This document shows positions 15,578 through 23,262 of a DNA stretch of 24,313 nt, piece after piece (the stretch's first letter is position 1; the number at the start of each line of letters is the position of its first letter). The stretch is from contig CAJTKI010000017.1 in the NCBI GenBank assembly GCA_910576875.1, forward strand, positions 1 through 24,313, in the 5' to 3' direction. The position numbers and the translations under genes are program-made. The DNA is from an uncultured Christensenella sp. GTDB lineage: Bacteria > Bacillota > Clostridia > Christensenellales > UBA3700. The notes beneath the pieces are model-generated. The model was not told the origin of the DNA, did no database searches, and saw only the letters and a list, made by a program, of their open reading frames with translations.

Positions 15578-16048
15578 TTAGGAACGGATCAAATAACGTC
15601 CGATCTCCAACCACGGCGCGATATCCCATGCGCCGGCGTTGGCGGGAGACGTGGACGGCAGATAACAGAATTCCAGATGCGGATACGTCTTGGACGCGAC
15701 CGCGTACGATTTGCGTCCGTTGCAATAAATCTTCTCGATCCGAGACGCGCGCAAAACGCGTTCGATATCGTTGGGCACCGCGTCGGTAATCGCGCTGTCC
15801 AGCGATCCGCTGCGGTTGCAACTGTACAGGATATCCATGACCGCGATCCCGTGCGCGAGCAGACACTGCGTCTTGCCCTCTTTGGTCGGCGGCGTGGGCT
15901 GCCCCGTCAATCGGGCAATCGTCGGCCAAAACCGATTGCGCGGATGCATATAATAGAATCCTTGCCGCAACGACTCCACCGACGCCATGCTGCCCAACAC
16001 GAGCACGCGGCTCTTGTCGTCGTAAATCGGCTCGAACGAGTATATCAT
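15578..16048 (-). CDS. DNA-deoxyinosine glycosylase (UDG superfamily, family 6-like)
   Basis: A 156-residue base-excision repair enzyme that should remove hypoxanthine (deaminated adenine) from DNA. Marks of the family are VLVLGSMASVESLRQGFYYM (residues 15-34), then HPRNRFWPTIA, the central LAHGIAVMDIL, CNGRKSY near 109-115, and the C-terminal PSTSPANAG (131-139) that serves as motif 2 of the UDG fold. Length is normal for this family (about 160). The ATG at 16046-16048 begins one base after the stop of the upstream kinase-like gene; no strong ribosome site is seen, so it is probably translated by coupling. It is the last gene of the operon. Confidence 0.87.
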   Translation of the reverse strand: MIYSFEPIYDDKSRVLVLGSMASVESLRQGFYYMHPRNRFWPTIARLTGQPTPPTKEGKTQCLLAHGIAVMDILYSCNRSGSLDSAITDAVPNDIERVLRASRIEKIYCNGRKSYAVASKTYPHLEFCYLPSTSPANAGAWDIAPWLEIGRYLIRS

Positions 16049-16049
16049 A

Positions 16050-16877
16050 TCACCGCACGCAGATATGCGTGCACGGCGCATTGCCGGACAAAATCTCCGC
16101 GATCCGATAGCGCGGCGACGCGATATAGACTTCGGTGCCGTTGGCGGCGGGAGCTTTGATATATTCCAGCTTGGCGCGCGCGCCGTTTGCGCCCGCTCTC
16201 GACGCGCCGACGCAGGATTGCTGACAGGATTCGATCGCCTGCATCAATTCGTACGCGTCTTTGCCGTTGATCTCGCGGATCAACGTATCGGGATCGTTGG
16301 GATCGGAATAAATCCCCAGCGTCGACGTATAGATCAACAGCTTGCGGCACTTGACCAGACATGCGATTTGCGACGCCGTCTCGTCGTTGTCCGAACAGTG
16401 CACGACCGAACGTCCGCTCTGCATGAGCTGTTGCAATTCGATCTTGACGATCTCTTCGTTGCTGAGCGGATCGTTGTAATTGACGATCGGGATCGCGGAC
16501 TGCTCCGCGCAACGCAACAGCAAATTTTTGAGATACTCGCGCTTATTGGGATCGTTAAAATGCTGATGTTCGACCAAAATTTGCCGTACCGAATATCGGG
16601 AATCGATAAACCGACGGTAATTCTGCATCAAAATCGTCTGTCCCTGCGCCGCATAATCGGTCTTGACGTCCGAACATTCGCCCTGCAACTCCTTGCCGTT
16701 GCGCCGAATATAATCGATGCGTCCGATCTCGGTCGCGCCGCTCGTAACCCAGATGCATCCGGGTTTCAGTTCGCGCGAAATGCGCGCGATAACGTTGTAA
16801 TCGATATCGCCCCATTCTTTGTTGACCAATGCCATCGAGCCGACTTTGCCGACCAATTCCATATCAAATGCCGTCAT
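16050..16877 (-). CDS. Amino acid kinase-fold protein, glutamate-5-kinase (ProB)-like
   Basis: A 275-residue protein of the amino acid kinase fold. It lines up with glutamate 5-kinase along its length: KVGSMALV (11-18), VTSGATEIG (44-52), the NYND segment (133-136), SDNDETASQ (162-170), TLGIYSDPNDPD (186-197), then GANGARAKLE (229-238), which replaces the usual GTGGMxTKL. A real proB normally sits beside proA and often has a PUA domain; neither is seen here. Proline synthesis is therefore doubtful, and the substrate is unknown. The ATG at 16875-16877 has AAGGAG 4 bases upstream; a second ATG five codons on is possible. The start overlaps the upstream gene by 14 bases. Confidence 0.72.
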   Translation of the reverse strand: MTAFDMELVGKVGSMALVNKEWGDIDYNVIARISRELKPGCIWVTSGATEIGRIDYIRRNGKELQGECSDVKTDYAAQGQTILMQNYRRFIDSRYSVRQILVEHQHFNDPNKREYLKNLLLRCAEQSAIPIVNYNDPLSNEEIVKIELQQLMQSGRSVVHCSDNDETASQIACLVKCRKLLIYTSTLGIYSDPNDPDTLIREINGKDAYELMQAIESCQQSCVGASRAGANGARAKLEYIKAPAANGTEVYIASPRYRIAEILSGNAPCTHICVR

Positions 16878-17367
16878 AAATCTCCTTCGCGATCCGCGCC
16901 GTATCCGCGCAATCCCTATATATCCAATTATTATTCCGCGCCGCATCCCGCCACAATGCCAGTTGCGCCGCCATCGCCGTCTTTTTGCCGCGGCACAAGA
17001 CGGGAAACTGCTCCGCATAACGGTCGATCGCCTTGCGTTGCGCCGTCGCGCTCGCCGATGCGAGACAGACGATCCGCATACGTCCGATCTGCTCCCGATA
17101 AGCGGACGAAAGCAATATCGTCGGAGACGCCGCGATCGCCGCGCCGCAATACGTCTGCAACGTCGCGACGCAATTGCCGACGACGCGCTCCACGTATGCG
17201 CGATCCACGACTTGCAACGCCGCTTCGGGCGAACGTCCGAGCGTATACGCGATATAGTCGTCCAGATCGAGCACCCGCGCGCCGCTCAACGCCGCATACG
17301 CCTTGGCTACCGCGCGCGTCGCATCCCGATCCGCGCCGACGATGAGTACGTTGGCTTGCTCACGCAT
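16864..17367 (-). CDS. Shikimate kinase-like protein lacking the P-loop
   Basis: A 167-residue protein that resembles shikimate kinase in layout. The first strand VLIVG leads to ADRDATRAVAKAYA, where an active enzyme has GxxGxGKT; then come VLDLDDYIAYTLGRSPEAAL (33-52), matching the FxDxD-xIxxxxGxSI segment, and a later LSSAY/IVCLASA stretch. The Lys and Ser/Thr of the nucleotide loop are missing, so ATP binding in the usual way is unlikely. It could be a pseudoenzyme that supports the ProB-like protein with which it overlaps (14 bases), or a divergent P-loop-derived protein of unknown role. The ATG (17365-17367) overlaps the end of the metallo-beta-lactamase gene by 8 bases. The family assignment is by eye and uncertain. 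Confidence 0.5.
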   Translation of the reverse strand: MREQANVLIVGADRDATRAVAKAYAALSGARVLDLDDYIAYTLGRSPEAALQVVDRAYVERVVGNCVATLQTYCGAAIAASPTILLSSAYREQIGRMRIVCLASASATAQRKAIDRYAEQFPVLCRGKKTAMAAQLALWRDAARNNNWIYRDCADTARIAKEIYDGI

Positions 17368-18718
17368 AGACCGACTCCCGCCTGCATACGACGCATACGC
17401 CGTATTCCTGCGACGCAATCCATACGACGGCGCGCACCGACGTCGCGCGCAACGTACGATTGTTGGCTTCGACCTTCTCGGACAGGACGTTCATCGTGCC
17501 GTCCTTGCCGATCTGCACGATCACGTCGCCGTCCGTATCCGTCCGATAGACGCAATCGAATCCGTCGTAATCTCCGTCCGGCGTCACGTCCCGATACTGC
17601 GCCAATCGATCCAGCAACTGCTGCGTCGGATGTCCGTAATCGTTGTCCGCGCCGCAAGAAATGATTGCGTATTCCGCATCGATCGTATCCAAAAAGGACT
17701 GCATCGTCGACGTTTTGGATCCGTGATGCGCGACTTTCAATACGTCCGCGTCCACGTCGTCCAGATAGCCGCGGGAGAGAATGTACGGTTCGTTTTTCTC
17801 GTTGGCGTCGCCCGTCAATACGATCGTCCGACCGGCATACGTCAACACGCAGATCGGCGAAACGCTGTTTTTGTCCAGCGCGCTGCTGTCTTTGCTCACA
17901 TTCGGATAATCCTGCCGTTCGTAGCTGTAACAAGCCATCTGCCATCCGTCGCCCGCGATCGTAAACGCGCCGACGCTTTCGTGCACCGTCGCGGTTTGAA
18001 CTTGACCGCCCTCGTCCGTATACGTCTCCGCACGCGCGGCGGTAATGACTTTGTTCCACGTCGCGGTCGTCTGATCGTCTGCAAGCGGCACGTAAAAATT
18101 GCGGATCTCAAAGCGGTCGATCAGCTTTTTGCCCTCGCGCGTATGATCGTAATCGGTGTGCGTAAACATCACGTGATCCAATCGCGTCACTTGTTTGTCT
18201 TGCATCAGTTTCTCAAACGCCGTCCAAGGAGACTGCGTGCCGAATTCGCTGCCGATGTCGACCAGCATGTTTTGCCCGTCCGGCAATTGAATATAAATGC
18301 AATCGCCCTGACCGATATCGAGCACGGTCATTTCCAGCATATCGCCCGTTATCGTCGTCGATCCGCTGTTGTCCGGATTATCGGGCGCGGGATTTATCGA
18401 TCCTCCGTTGTCCGGATTTTCAGGACCGGGATTTGTCGATCCGATATTGTCCGGATTGTCGGAATTCCCCGTACCGCCACTGCCGGAATCCCGATGAATG
18501 CCGAGCATGCGATACAGCGGCTCGAACCACTGCGGGCGGACAAAATTGAGTACGATCACCGTGATCAAAACAATCGCCACGATTGCGATCACGAGCGCAA
18601 GCAATTTGCGATTGCGTTTCAACTCCGCGGCGGCGCTGCGCGCGGCGCGCGTCGCGTGCCGTCGGGCGTCGTTGCGCGAGGGATCGCGACGTTTGGGATC
18701 GGAATGTCTGCCGCTCAA
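17360..18718 (-). CDS. Membrane-anchored ComEC-like metallo-beta-lactamase-fold hydrolase
   Basis: A 452-residue protein. A basic N-terminal region (1-37, Arg-rich) precedes one membrane helix (LLALVIAIVAIVLITVIVL, about 39-57), then a Pro/Asn/Gly-rich spacer with three 13-residue repeats (88-126), then a metallo-beta-lactamase domain placed outside the cell. The metal motif is HTDYDH (187-192), the ComEC form HxDxDH, followed by LTGDA (301-305), LKVAHHGS (327-334) and GHP (362-364). Similar domains sit at the C-terminus of the DNA-uptake protein ComEC and in free-standing nucleases or phosphodiesterases. The competence channel domain is absent, so DNA uptake is not implied. It starts at TTG (18716-18718), overlapping the MFS stop as TTGA, with GGAG 7 bases upstream. 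The C-terminal 80 residues are unassigned. Confidence 0.8.
   Translation of the reverse strand: MSGRHSDPKRRDPSRNDARRHATRAARSAAAELKRNRKLLALVIAIVAIVLITVIVLNFVRPQWFEPLYRMLGIHRDSGSGGTGNSDNPDNIGSTNPGPENPDNGGSINPAPDNPDNSGSTTITGDMLEMTVLDIGQGDCIYIQLPDGQNMLVDIGSEFGTQSPWTAFEKLMQDKQVTRLDHVMFTHTDYDHTREGKKLIDRFEIRNFYVPLADDQTTATWNKVITAARAETYTDEGGQVQTATVHESVGAFTIAGDGWQMACYSYERQDYPNVSKDSSALDKNSVSPICVLTYAGRTIVLTGDANEKNEPYILSRGYLDDVDADVLKVAHHGSKTSTMQSFLDTIDAEYAIISCGADNDYGHPTQQLLDRLAQYRDVTPDGDYDGFDCVYRTDTDGDVIVQIGKDGTMNVLSEKVEANNRTLRATSVRAVVWIASQEYGVCVVCRRESVYA
18341..18457 (-). repeat. Three 39-base tandem repeats encoding the spacer of the metallo-beta-lactamase protein
   Basis: The core TTGTCCGGAT (plus strand) begins at 18369, 18408 and 18447, exactly 39 bases apart. 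Each unit encodes NPDNxGS plus a Pro-rich half. Copy number may vary between strains. Confidence 0.85.
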
Positions 18719-20265
18719 TCTTCTTCTCCGAAATATTCGATCATTTTTTGTTTTTTGGCGGGTTTGTTGTCGCCGTGTTTGGTAAACAGCATCGCGACAA
18801 GCGCCAGCGCGATAAACACGATGCTGTATACGAAGACGCTTTGCTGCGCGATGTGTTCCATAAACACGCCCGCAAACATCGGCGTCACCGCCTGCGCCCC
18901 CATAGATGATATGTAGTACAGTCCCGTATACTTGCCTACATTACTGCCTTTGGACAGCTCGGTCGCCATCGGAAAGGTATTGACGTTGACGCACACCAGT
19001 CCGAATCCGGACAGGATAAAGCACAGCGGGAACCAGATCTGCACGTTGGGCGTGTTGGCGGTAAAGAAGATGCACGGCACAAACGCCAACGCCGACAGCG
19101 CCAATCCGAAGACGATCGTGATCTTGCGTCCCCATTTGCTCGCCATCAACGCGACCGGCAACAGCGCGACCGCGCCGCCGACGCCGTTGATGATATTGAT
19201 GATGCCGACGAGTCCGTCGTCAAGATTGAGCGTCGTCGTCGCGTAGACGGACAAATGCGTCTTGACGGCGTTGTATCCCATAAACCACAAAAACACGCAC
19301 AGCAGAATGAGCGCAAACGAGATCGCCTTGGGCTTATCGAGCTTGCCCTGCGCGGACTGTTCTTCTTCATCCACGATCTGCCATTGCGACTCTTCCGCGG
19401 CACGGATCGCGACCAATTTTTTCTCCCGCACCGTCAGCAAAAACGCCGCCAAAATCCCGAGCATGACGCCCGCGAGCACGCAGAACAGCGCGATATGATG
19501 CTGATAGCGATTGGGCGCGAGCAGTTTGTACAACACGATCGAAAACAAGCCCCCTGCGCCGCCCATCAACGTAATGACCGCGTTCGCCTGCGAGCGCAAC
19601 GGCTTGGGCGTTACGTCCGGCATCAACGCGACGGCGGGCGAGCGATAAGACGACATCGCGACCAACAGCGCGAGCAACACGCAGATGAACGCCGCGAGAA
19701 TGCCCTTGTTTTGCGCGGTGACCGCGCCCGCAAACGCGGATTGCGCACTGTACAATGCGGTGCAATACTCGTTGTACATCGCGAGCGCGTCGCCTTCCGG
19801 CTTGACGCCCTGCGCGACTTGTTCGACGATCGTCTGATACTCCGCGCCCAAATATCGGGCGTCCAAACCGTGTTGCGTCAACACGGACAGATCGGAGATC
19901 CCTTCGGCCAGCTTGCCGTATTGCGCGTATTCGATCGCGCCCAACGCAACGACGCAAACGACCGCCGCAAGCGTGCCCCATACGATGAACGGCGTGCGCC
20001 GTCCGTATTTCTTACCCGAAGACCTGTCGCTGATCGCGCCGAACAACGGCAACAAAAAGATCGCCAACAGATTGTCCAATCCCATGACGACGCCGTACTC
20101 GGTCGCGTTCATGCCGAAATTGCGATTGAGAATCAACGGCATGATGTAGTCGTAAACTTCCCAAAAGCACATGATGCCCATAAAGGCGAAACCGACGCAC
20201 AGCGTCCGCCAAAAATCGAGCTTGGGCTGATCCGGAATCGGTTTGGCAGTAGGACGGGATTTCAC
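18715..20265 (-). CDS. MFS transporter (sugar-type)
   Basis: A 516-residue membrane protein, first in a five-gene operon. The N-terminus FWRTLCVGFAFMGIMCFWEV and the loop 2-3 motif GAISDRSSGKKYGRRTPFIV identify a Major Facilitator family common in gut Firmicutes and related to sugar transporters. An unusually long polar loop of about 75 residues (roughly 110-185, including AEYQTIVEQVAQGVKPEG) lies between two N-half helices. A charged segment (VREKKLVAIRAAEESQW) links the two halves. It ends in a Lys-rich tail, KKQKMIEYFGEED. It starts at GTG (20263-20265) with GAGGAG 7 bases upstream. The substrate is unknown; nothing in the operon names it. Confidence 0.87.
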   Translation of the reverse strand: MKSRPTAKPIPDQPKLDFWRTLCVGFAFMGIMCFWEVYDYIMPLILNRNFGMNATEYGVVMGLDNLLAIFLLPLFGAISDRSSGKKYGRRTPFIVWGTLAAVVCVVALGAIEYAQYGKLAEGISDLSVLTQHGLDARYLGAEYQTIVEQVAQGVKPEGDALAMYNEYCTALYSAQSAFAGAVTAQNKGILAAFICVLLALLVAMSSYRSPAVALMPDVTPKPLRSQANAVITLMGGAGGLFSIVLYKLLAPNRYQHHIALFCVLAGVMLGILAAFLLTVREKKLVAIRAAEESQWQIVDEEEQSAQGKLDKPKAISFALILLCVFLWFMGYNAVKTHLSVYATTTLNLDDGLVGIINIINGVGGAVALLPVALMASKWGRKITIVFGLALSALAFVPCIFFTANTPNVQIWFPLCFILSGFGLVCVNVNTFPMATELSKGSNVGKYTGLYYISSMGAQAVTPMFAGVFMEHIAQQSVFVYSIVFIALALVAMLFTKHGDNKPAKKQKMIEYFGEED

Positions 20266-20289
20266 GGTAAGTCTCCTCGGTTTTTTCTT

Positions 20290-20319
20290 ATTGTATCATA
20301 TGCGCGCGCCCATTGTCTA
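20290..20319 (-). promoter_or_regulatory. Promoter of the MFS-to-glycosylase operon (TAGACA-18-TACAAT)
   Basis: On the minus strand TAGACA (20314-20319) and TACAAT (20290-20295) are 18 bases apart, giving a short leader of about 20 bases ahead of the GTG start. No other promoter is seen within the operon, whose genes overlap or touch. Confidence 0.6.
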
Positions 20320-20415
20320 CAACCGGACGGAAAAAATACGCGCGGATCGCCCCGCATACGGCGCGCCGCCCGTCCGACGCGCCGATCGTCGGCGACTCAA
20401 AAAGCAAACGACAAA

Positions 20416-20439
20416 GCCGCCGCCCGATCGGGCGGCGGC
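20416..20439 (-). terminator. Terminator of the perR-rubrerythrin transcript
   Basis: A perfect 24-base palindrome, all GC except the central AT, lies 19 bases after the rubrerythrin stop. On the minus strand it is followed by TTTGTCGTTTGCTTTTT, a weak and broken T-run. Confidence 0.7.
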
Positions 20440-20458
20440 GTGCAGTCGAATCGAGACC

Positions 20459-21007
20459 TTATTTCGCGAAATATTTTTGATACAGTCCGCGGAATCCGCA
20501 ACCGTGACGCGCTTCGTCTTTCGCCATCTCGTGGACGGTGTCGTGCACCGCGTCGTAGTTGAGCTGTTTGGCGCGTTTTGCCAAAGCAAGCTTGCCCGCG
20601 CAAGCGCCGTGCTCCGCTTCCATGCGCATTTTCAAGTTCTTTTCGGTGCTGTCGGTCAAGACGTTGCCGAGCAGTTCCGCAAATTTCGCCGCATGCTCCG
20701 CTTCTTCCAACGCATACCGCTTAAACGCTTCCGCAACGTCGGGATATCCTTCTCTGTCCGCCTGACGCGACATCGCCAGATACATACCGACTTCGCAGCA
20801 CTCGCCGTTGAAATTGTCCAACAAGCCCTGCACGACCTCCGCGTCCAAATCTTTGGCGCTGCCGACCTTGTGTTCATCCGCAAAGACGAGTTCCGTCTCC
20901 GCGACCGCTTCAAACTTGACGGCGGGCACGCCGCACTGCGGACATTTGTCCGGAGCGGAATCCCCTTCGTGTACATAACCGCATACGCTGCATCTGAATT
21001 TTGCCAT
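20459..21007 (-). CDS. Reverse rubrerythrin (peroxide reductase)
   Basis: A 182-residue cytoplasmic protein with the domains in reverse order. The rubredoxin-like iron site comes first (Cys6, Cys9, Cys22, Cys25 in FRCSVCGY and DKCPQCGVP), followed by the ferritin-like di-iron domain with EEAEHA and later MEAEHG and KDEARHGCG. Classical rubrerythrins have the rubredoxin part at the C-terminus. In Clostridium acetobutylicum reverse rubrerythrins act in an NADH-driven H2O2 and O2 reduction pathway and are strongly induced when PerR is inactive. Here perR lies 40 bases upstream on the same strand and both probably share one promoter. The ATG has AGGAGG (21018-21023) 10 bases upstream. Confidence 0.93.
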   Translation of the reverse strand: MAKFRCSVCGYVHEGDSAPDKCPQCGVPAVKFEAVAETELVFADEHKVGSAKDLDAEVVQGLLDNFNGECCEVGMYLAMSRQADREGYPDVAEAFKRYALEEAEHAAKFAELLGNVLTDSTEKNLKMRMEAEHGACAGKLALAKRAKQLNYDAVHDTVHEMAKDEARHGCGFRGLYQKYFAK

Positions 21008-21047
21008 ATTATCGTTTCCTCCTATTTGACGGGGTAAGCCCCGATTT

Positions 21048-21431
21048 TTACTTTTCTTGTCGCGCGCATGCCGGACAGGTCCGCCAAAACGTCAGTCGAC
21101 ACGCGTCGTATCCGCCGCGCAAACGCTCTTGATCCAACGCCGCGCGCAATGTCTCGGAACAATCGACGTCGTCTATCCTGTGACATTTCGGACAGATCGC
21201 GTGCCAGTGCTCGGACGTATCGCCGTCGTAGCGTTCCTTCCCGTCTATGGTCGCGACGCGCACAATCTCGCCGCCCCGCTCCAACTCGATCAAATTGCGA
21301 TACACCGTGCCCAGACTGATCGAAGGCTCGATCTCTTTGCACGTCCGATAGATCGTCTCCGCATTCGGATGCGCCTTGGTATTGCGCAGCGCTTGCAGCA
21401 CCGCTTGTCTTTTGCGGGAAAAGTTCGCCAT
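21048..21431 (-). CDS. perR: PerR-type peroxide regulator of the Fur family
   Basis: A 127-residue DNA-binding repressor. The winged helix is at about 1-70 (ISLGTVYRNLIELE). Two Cys pairs, CPKC (80-83) and CPAC (119-122), form the structural zinc site. The five iron ligands of Bacillus subtilis PerR (His37, Asp85, His91, His93, Asp104) align by exact spacing with His21, Asp69, His75, His77 and Asp88. Asp rather than Glu at the last place is the mark of PerR over Fur. Iron-bound PerR is inactivated when peroxide oxidises the His ligands. The second ATG (21429-21431) is chosen: GGAG touches the first ATG but is 6 bases from the second. It is the first gene of the pair with reverse rubrerythrin. 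Confidence 0.9.
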   Translation of the reverse strand: MANFSRKRQAVLQALRNTKAHPNAETIYRTCKEIEPSISLGTVYRNLIELERGGEIVRVATIDGKERYDGDTSEHWHAICPKCHRIDDVDCSETLRAALDQERLRGGYDACRLTFWRTCPACARQEK

Positions 21432-21457
21432 AGCCATCTCCGTGTATCGTTAAGTCG

Positions 21458-21486
21458 AGTATAGCACGCAATCGGATGCTTGTCAA
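21458..21486 (-). promoter_or_regulatory. perR promoter (TTGACA-17-TATACT)
   Basis: On the minus strand a perfect TTGACA (21481-21486) and TATACT (21458-21463) are 17 bases apart, the strongest-looking promoter in the window. The palindrome at 21488-21512 ends one base before its -35 box. Confidence 0.85.
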
Positions 21487-21487
21487 C

Positions 21488-21512
21488 AAAATTAGGAACA
21501 ATTCCTATTTTT
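21488..21512. promoter_or_regulatory. Probable PerR/Fur-type operator
   Basis: TAGGAACAATTCCTA (21493-21507) has perfect 6-base arms, and flanking A and T runs extend it to 25 bases with one mismatch pair. The 15-base size and AT-rich outer arms recall the Bacillus Per box (TTATAATNATTATAA), though the GG/CC pair differs. It abuts the perR -35 box and lies 22 bases upstream of the GH36 -35 box, so it may control both directions. Confidence 0.6.
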
Positions 21513-21534
21513 ATTTTGAGAAAATTTTCGCGTC

Positions 21535-21563
21535 TTGATTTCCGTCGTCGCGTATGGTATACT
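21535..21563 (+). promoter_or_regulatory. GH36 gene promoter (TTGATT-17-TATACT)
   Basis: TTGATT (21535-21540) and TATACT (21558-21563) are 17 bases apart. The leader is about 22 bases and holds TTAGGAG (21578-21584), 7 bases before the ATG. Confidence 0.75.
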
Positions 21564-21591
21564 GATATCAATCACTATTAGGAGTTGCATC

Positions 21592-23241
21592 ATGTTATCC
21601 AATCCCCTATTGACCTTACGCTATCGCGTCGACGGCAAAGACGTCGCCTATACGCCCGACAACGGCATCGTATCCTTGCAAGACGCGCGCGACGGCAAAC
21701 GCCGTACGATCATGTTGACGACGACGCGTCCGTTGACGGACGTACGCTTGCGCATCGACTACGCGTGCGCGTTCCAAGCCGAAACGAAATTTTTCGCCAA
21801 CGGCTTCCAGACTTGGACGGACAGCAAGGAGTTCTGCGCCCAAGATCGCATGGTCGGACTGAAATGGCATAGCAAACGCATCCCCAACTGGGGCGCGTCC
21901 GGCGACTACAAGCTCTGCGATTACAGCCGCAAAAAAGGCGTTTTTCACAGCTTTTCGTACTGCTATCTGCGCGACGGAAATCGTTTCCGCCTGCTCGGTT
22001 CGCTGAGCGAACGCAACGGCTACACGATCTTCGAAGCGGATTACAACAACCGCGCGTTTGCATTGCGCAAAGATCTGGAAGGCGTGACGATTGCCGATTC
22101 GTATACGCTGCTCGATCTGTGGGACGACGAAGGCTCGTACGACAACGTATTCGACGCGTATTTTGCGGCGATGGACATCGCAAAACCGCGCATGCGGCAC
22201 AGCACCGGATATACGTCCTGGTACAATTATTATACAAACATCTCGCAAGAGATCATCGAAAACGATTTGCGCGCGTTTGCCGAATCGGATATTAAGATCG
22301 ACATCTTCCAGATCGACGACGGCTATCAGACCAAAGTCGGCGACTGGACGTCGCTCAAAGACTGTTTCCCCGACGGCATGCGCCGCATCGCCGACAAAAT
22401 CCACGAATACGGCGCCAAAGCGGGACTGTGGCTTGCGCCGTTCGGTTGTCACAAGGATTCCGTCGTCAAACGCGAACATCCGGAATGGCTACTCTGCACC
22501 CCAGACGGCGCGCCGCTGAGCGCGGGACTCAACTGGGGCGGATTCTATACGCTGGATATGTACAAGCCGGGCGTGCGCGAACATTTGCGCAAGGTCTTCG
22601 ACACCGTGTTGGACGAATGGGGATTCGACATGGTCAAGCTCGACTTTTTGTACCAACAGGCAATGATTCCGCGCGACGGCAAATCGCGCGGGCAAATCAT
22701 GTGCGAAGCGATGGACTTCTTGCGCGAATGCTGCAAAGACAAACTCATTCTCGGTTGCGGCGTGCCGATGGCGCCGGCGTTCGGCAAAGTCGACTATTGC
22801 CGGACGGGCGCGGACGTCGCGCTCAAATGGCCGGATAACATGTTTGACCGCGCCTGCGGACGCGAACGCGTCTCCACCCCCAACGGCGTCAACAACTCGG
22901 TATTCCGCCGTCACTTGGACGGACGCGCGTTCGTCAACGATCCGGACGTCTACTTCCTGCGCGACTACAATATCCGCATGTCCGACGATCGCAAACATCT
23001 GCTCGCCACGATCAACAAACTGTGCGGCAATCTGCTCTTCGTCTCCGACGACGTCGGACTCTATACCGACGACAAACAAAAGATCTTCCGCAATATGCTG
23101 CGCGACGACGACATTCGCGTGACGGACGCCCGCTATCTGACGCGCAACGAACTTTGTATCGAATATCTTTTCAACGGCGCCGCAAAACGCCTCGTCTTCG
23201 ACATCCGCAACGGCAAAAAGATCGAAGGCGAATTGATCTGA
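21592..23241 (+). CDS. GH36 alpha-galactosidase
   Basis: A 549-residue cytoplasmic glycosidase with no signal peptide, expected to remove terminal alpha-galactose from melibiose, raffinose and related oligosaccharides. The beta-sandwich N-domain includes FANGFQTWTDS. The barrel holds FQIDDGYQTKVGDW (Asp242, Asp243), AGLWLAPF, MVKLDFLY with the probable nucleophile Asp351, and CRTGADVALKW with the probable acid/base Asp408. The 57-residue gap between them is close to that in Thermotoga maritima GalA, a short GH36 enzyme of nearly the same length (about 550), whereas many GH36 enzymes exceed 700. Sugar would arrive via a transporter such as the GPH-type protein at 1512-3128, though the two are not linked. 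It is monocistronic, with its own promoter and terminator. Related activities of GH36 cannot be excluded. Confidence 0.88.
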   Translation: MLSNPLLTLRYRVDGKDVAYTPDNGIVSLQDARDGKRRTIMLTTTRPLTDVRLRIDYACAFQAETKFFANGFQTWTDSKEFCAQDRMVGLKWHSKRIPNWGASGDYKLCDYSRKKGVFHSFSYCYLRDGNRFRLLGSLSERNGYTIFEADYNNRAFALRKDLEGVTIADSYTLLDLWDDEGSYDNVFDAYFAAMDIAKPRMRHSTGYTSWYNYYTNISQEIIENDLRAFAESDIKIDIFQIDDGYQTKVGDWTSLKDCFPDGMRRIADKIHEYGAKAGLWLAPFGCHKDSVVKREHPEWLLCTPDGAPLSAGLNWGGFYTLDMYKPGVREHLRKVFDTVLDEWGFDMVKLDFLYQQAMIPRDGKSRGQIMCEAMDFLRECCKDKLILGCGVPMAPAFGKVDYCRTGADVALKWPDNMFDRACGRERVSTPNGVNNSVFRRHLDGRAFVNDPDVYFLRDYNIRMSDDRKHLLATINKLCGNLLFVSDDVGLYTDDKQKIFRNMLRDDDIRVTDARYLTRNELCIEYLFNGAAKRLVFDIRNGKKIEGELI

Positions 23242-23262
23242 TCGCGACGATTGCGACATAAC

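Noticed and set aside
16015..16081. Longer start for the deoxyinosine glycosylase reaching into the kinase-like gene
   Set aside because: The extra 11 residues do not resemble the family start; MIYSFEPIYDD is the usual kind of N-terminus and sits one base after the previous stop.
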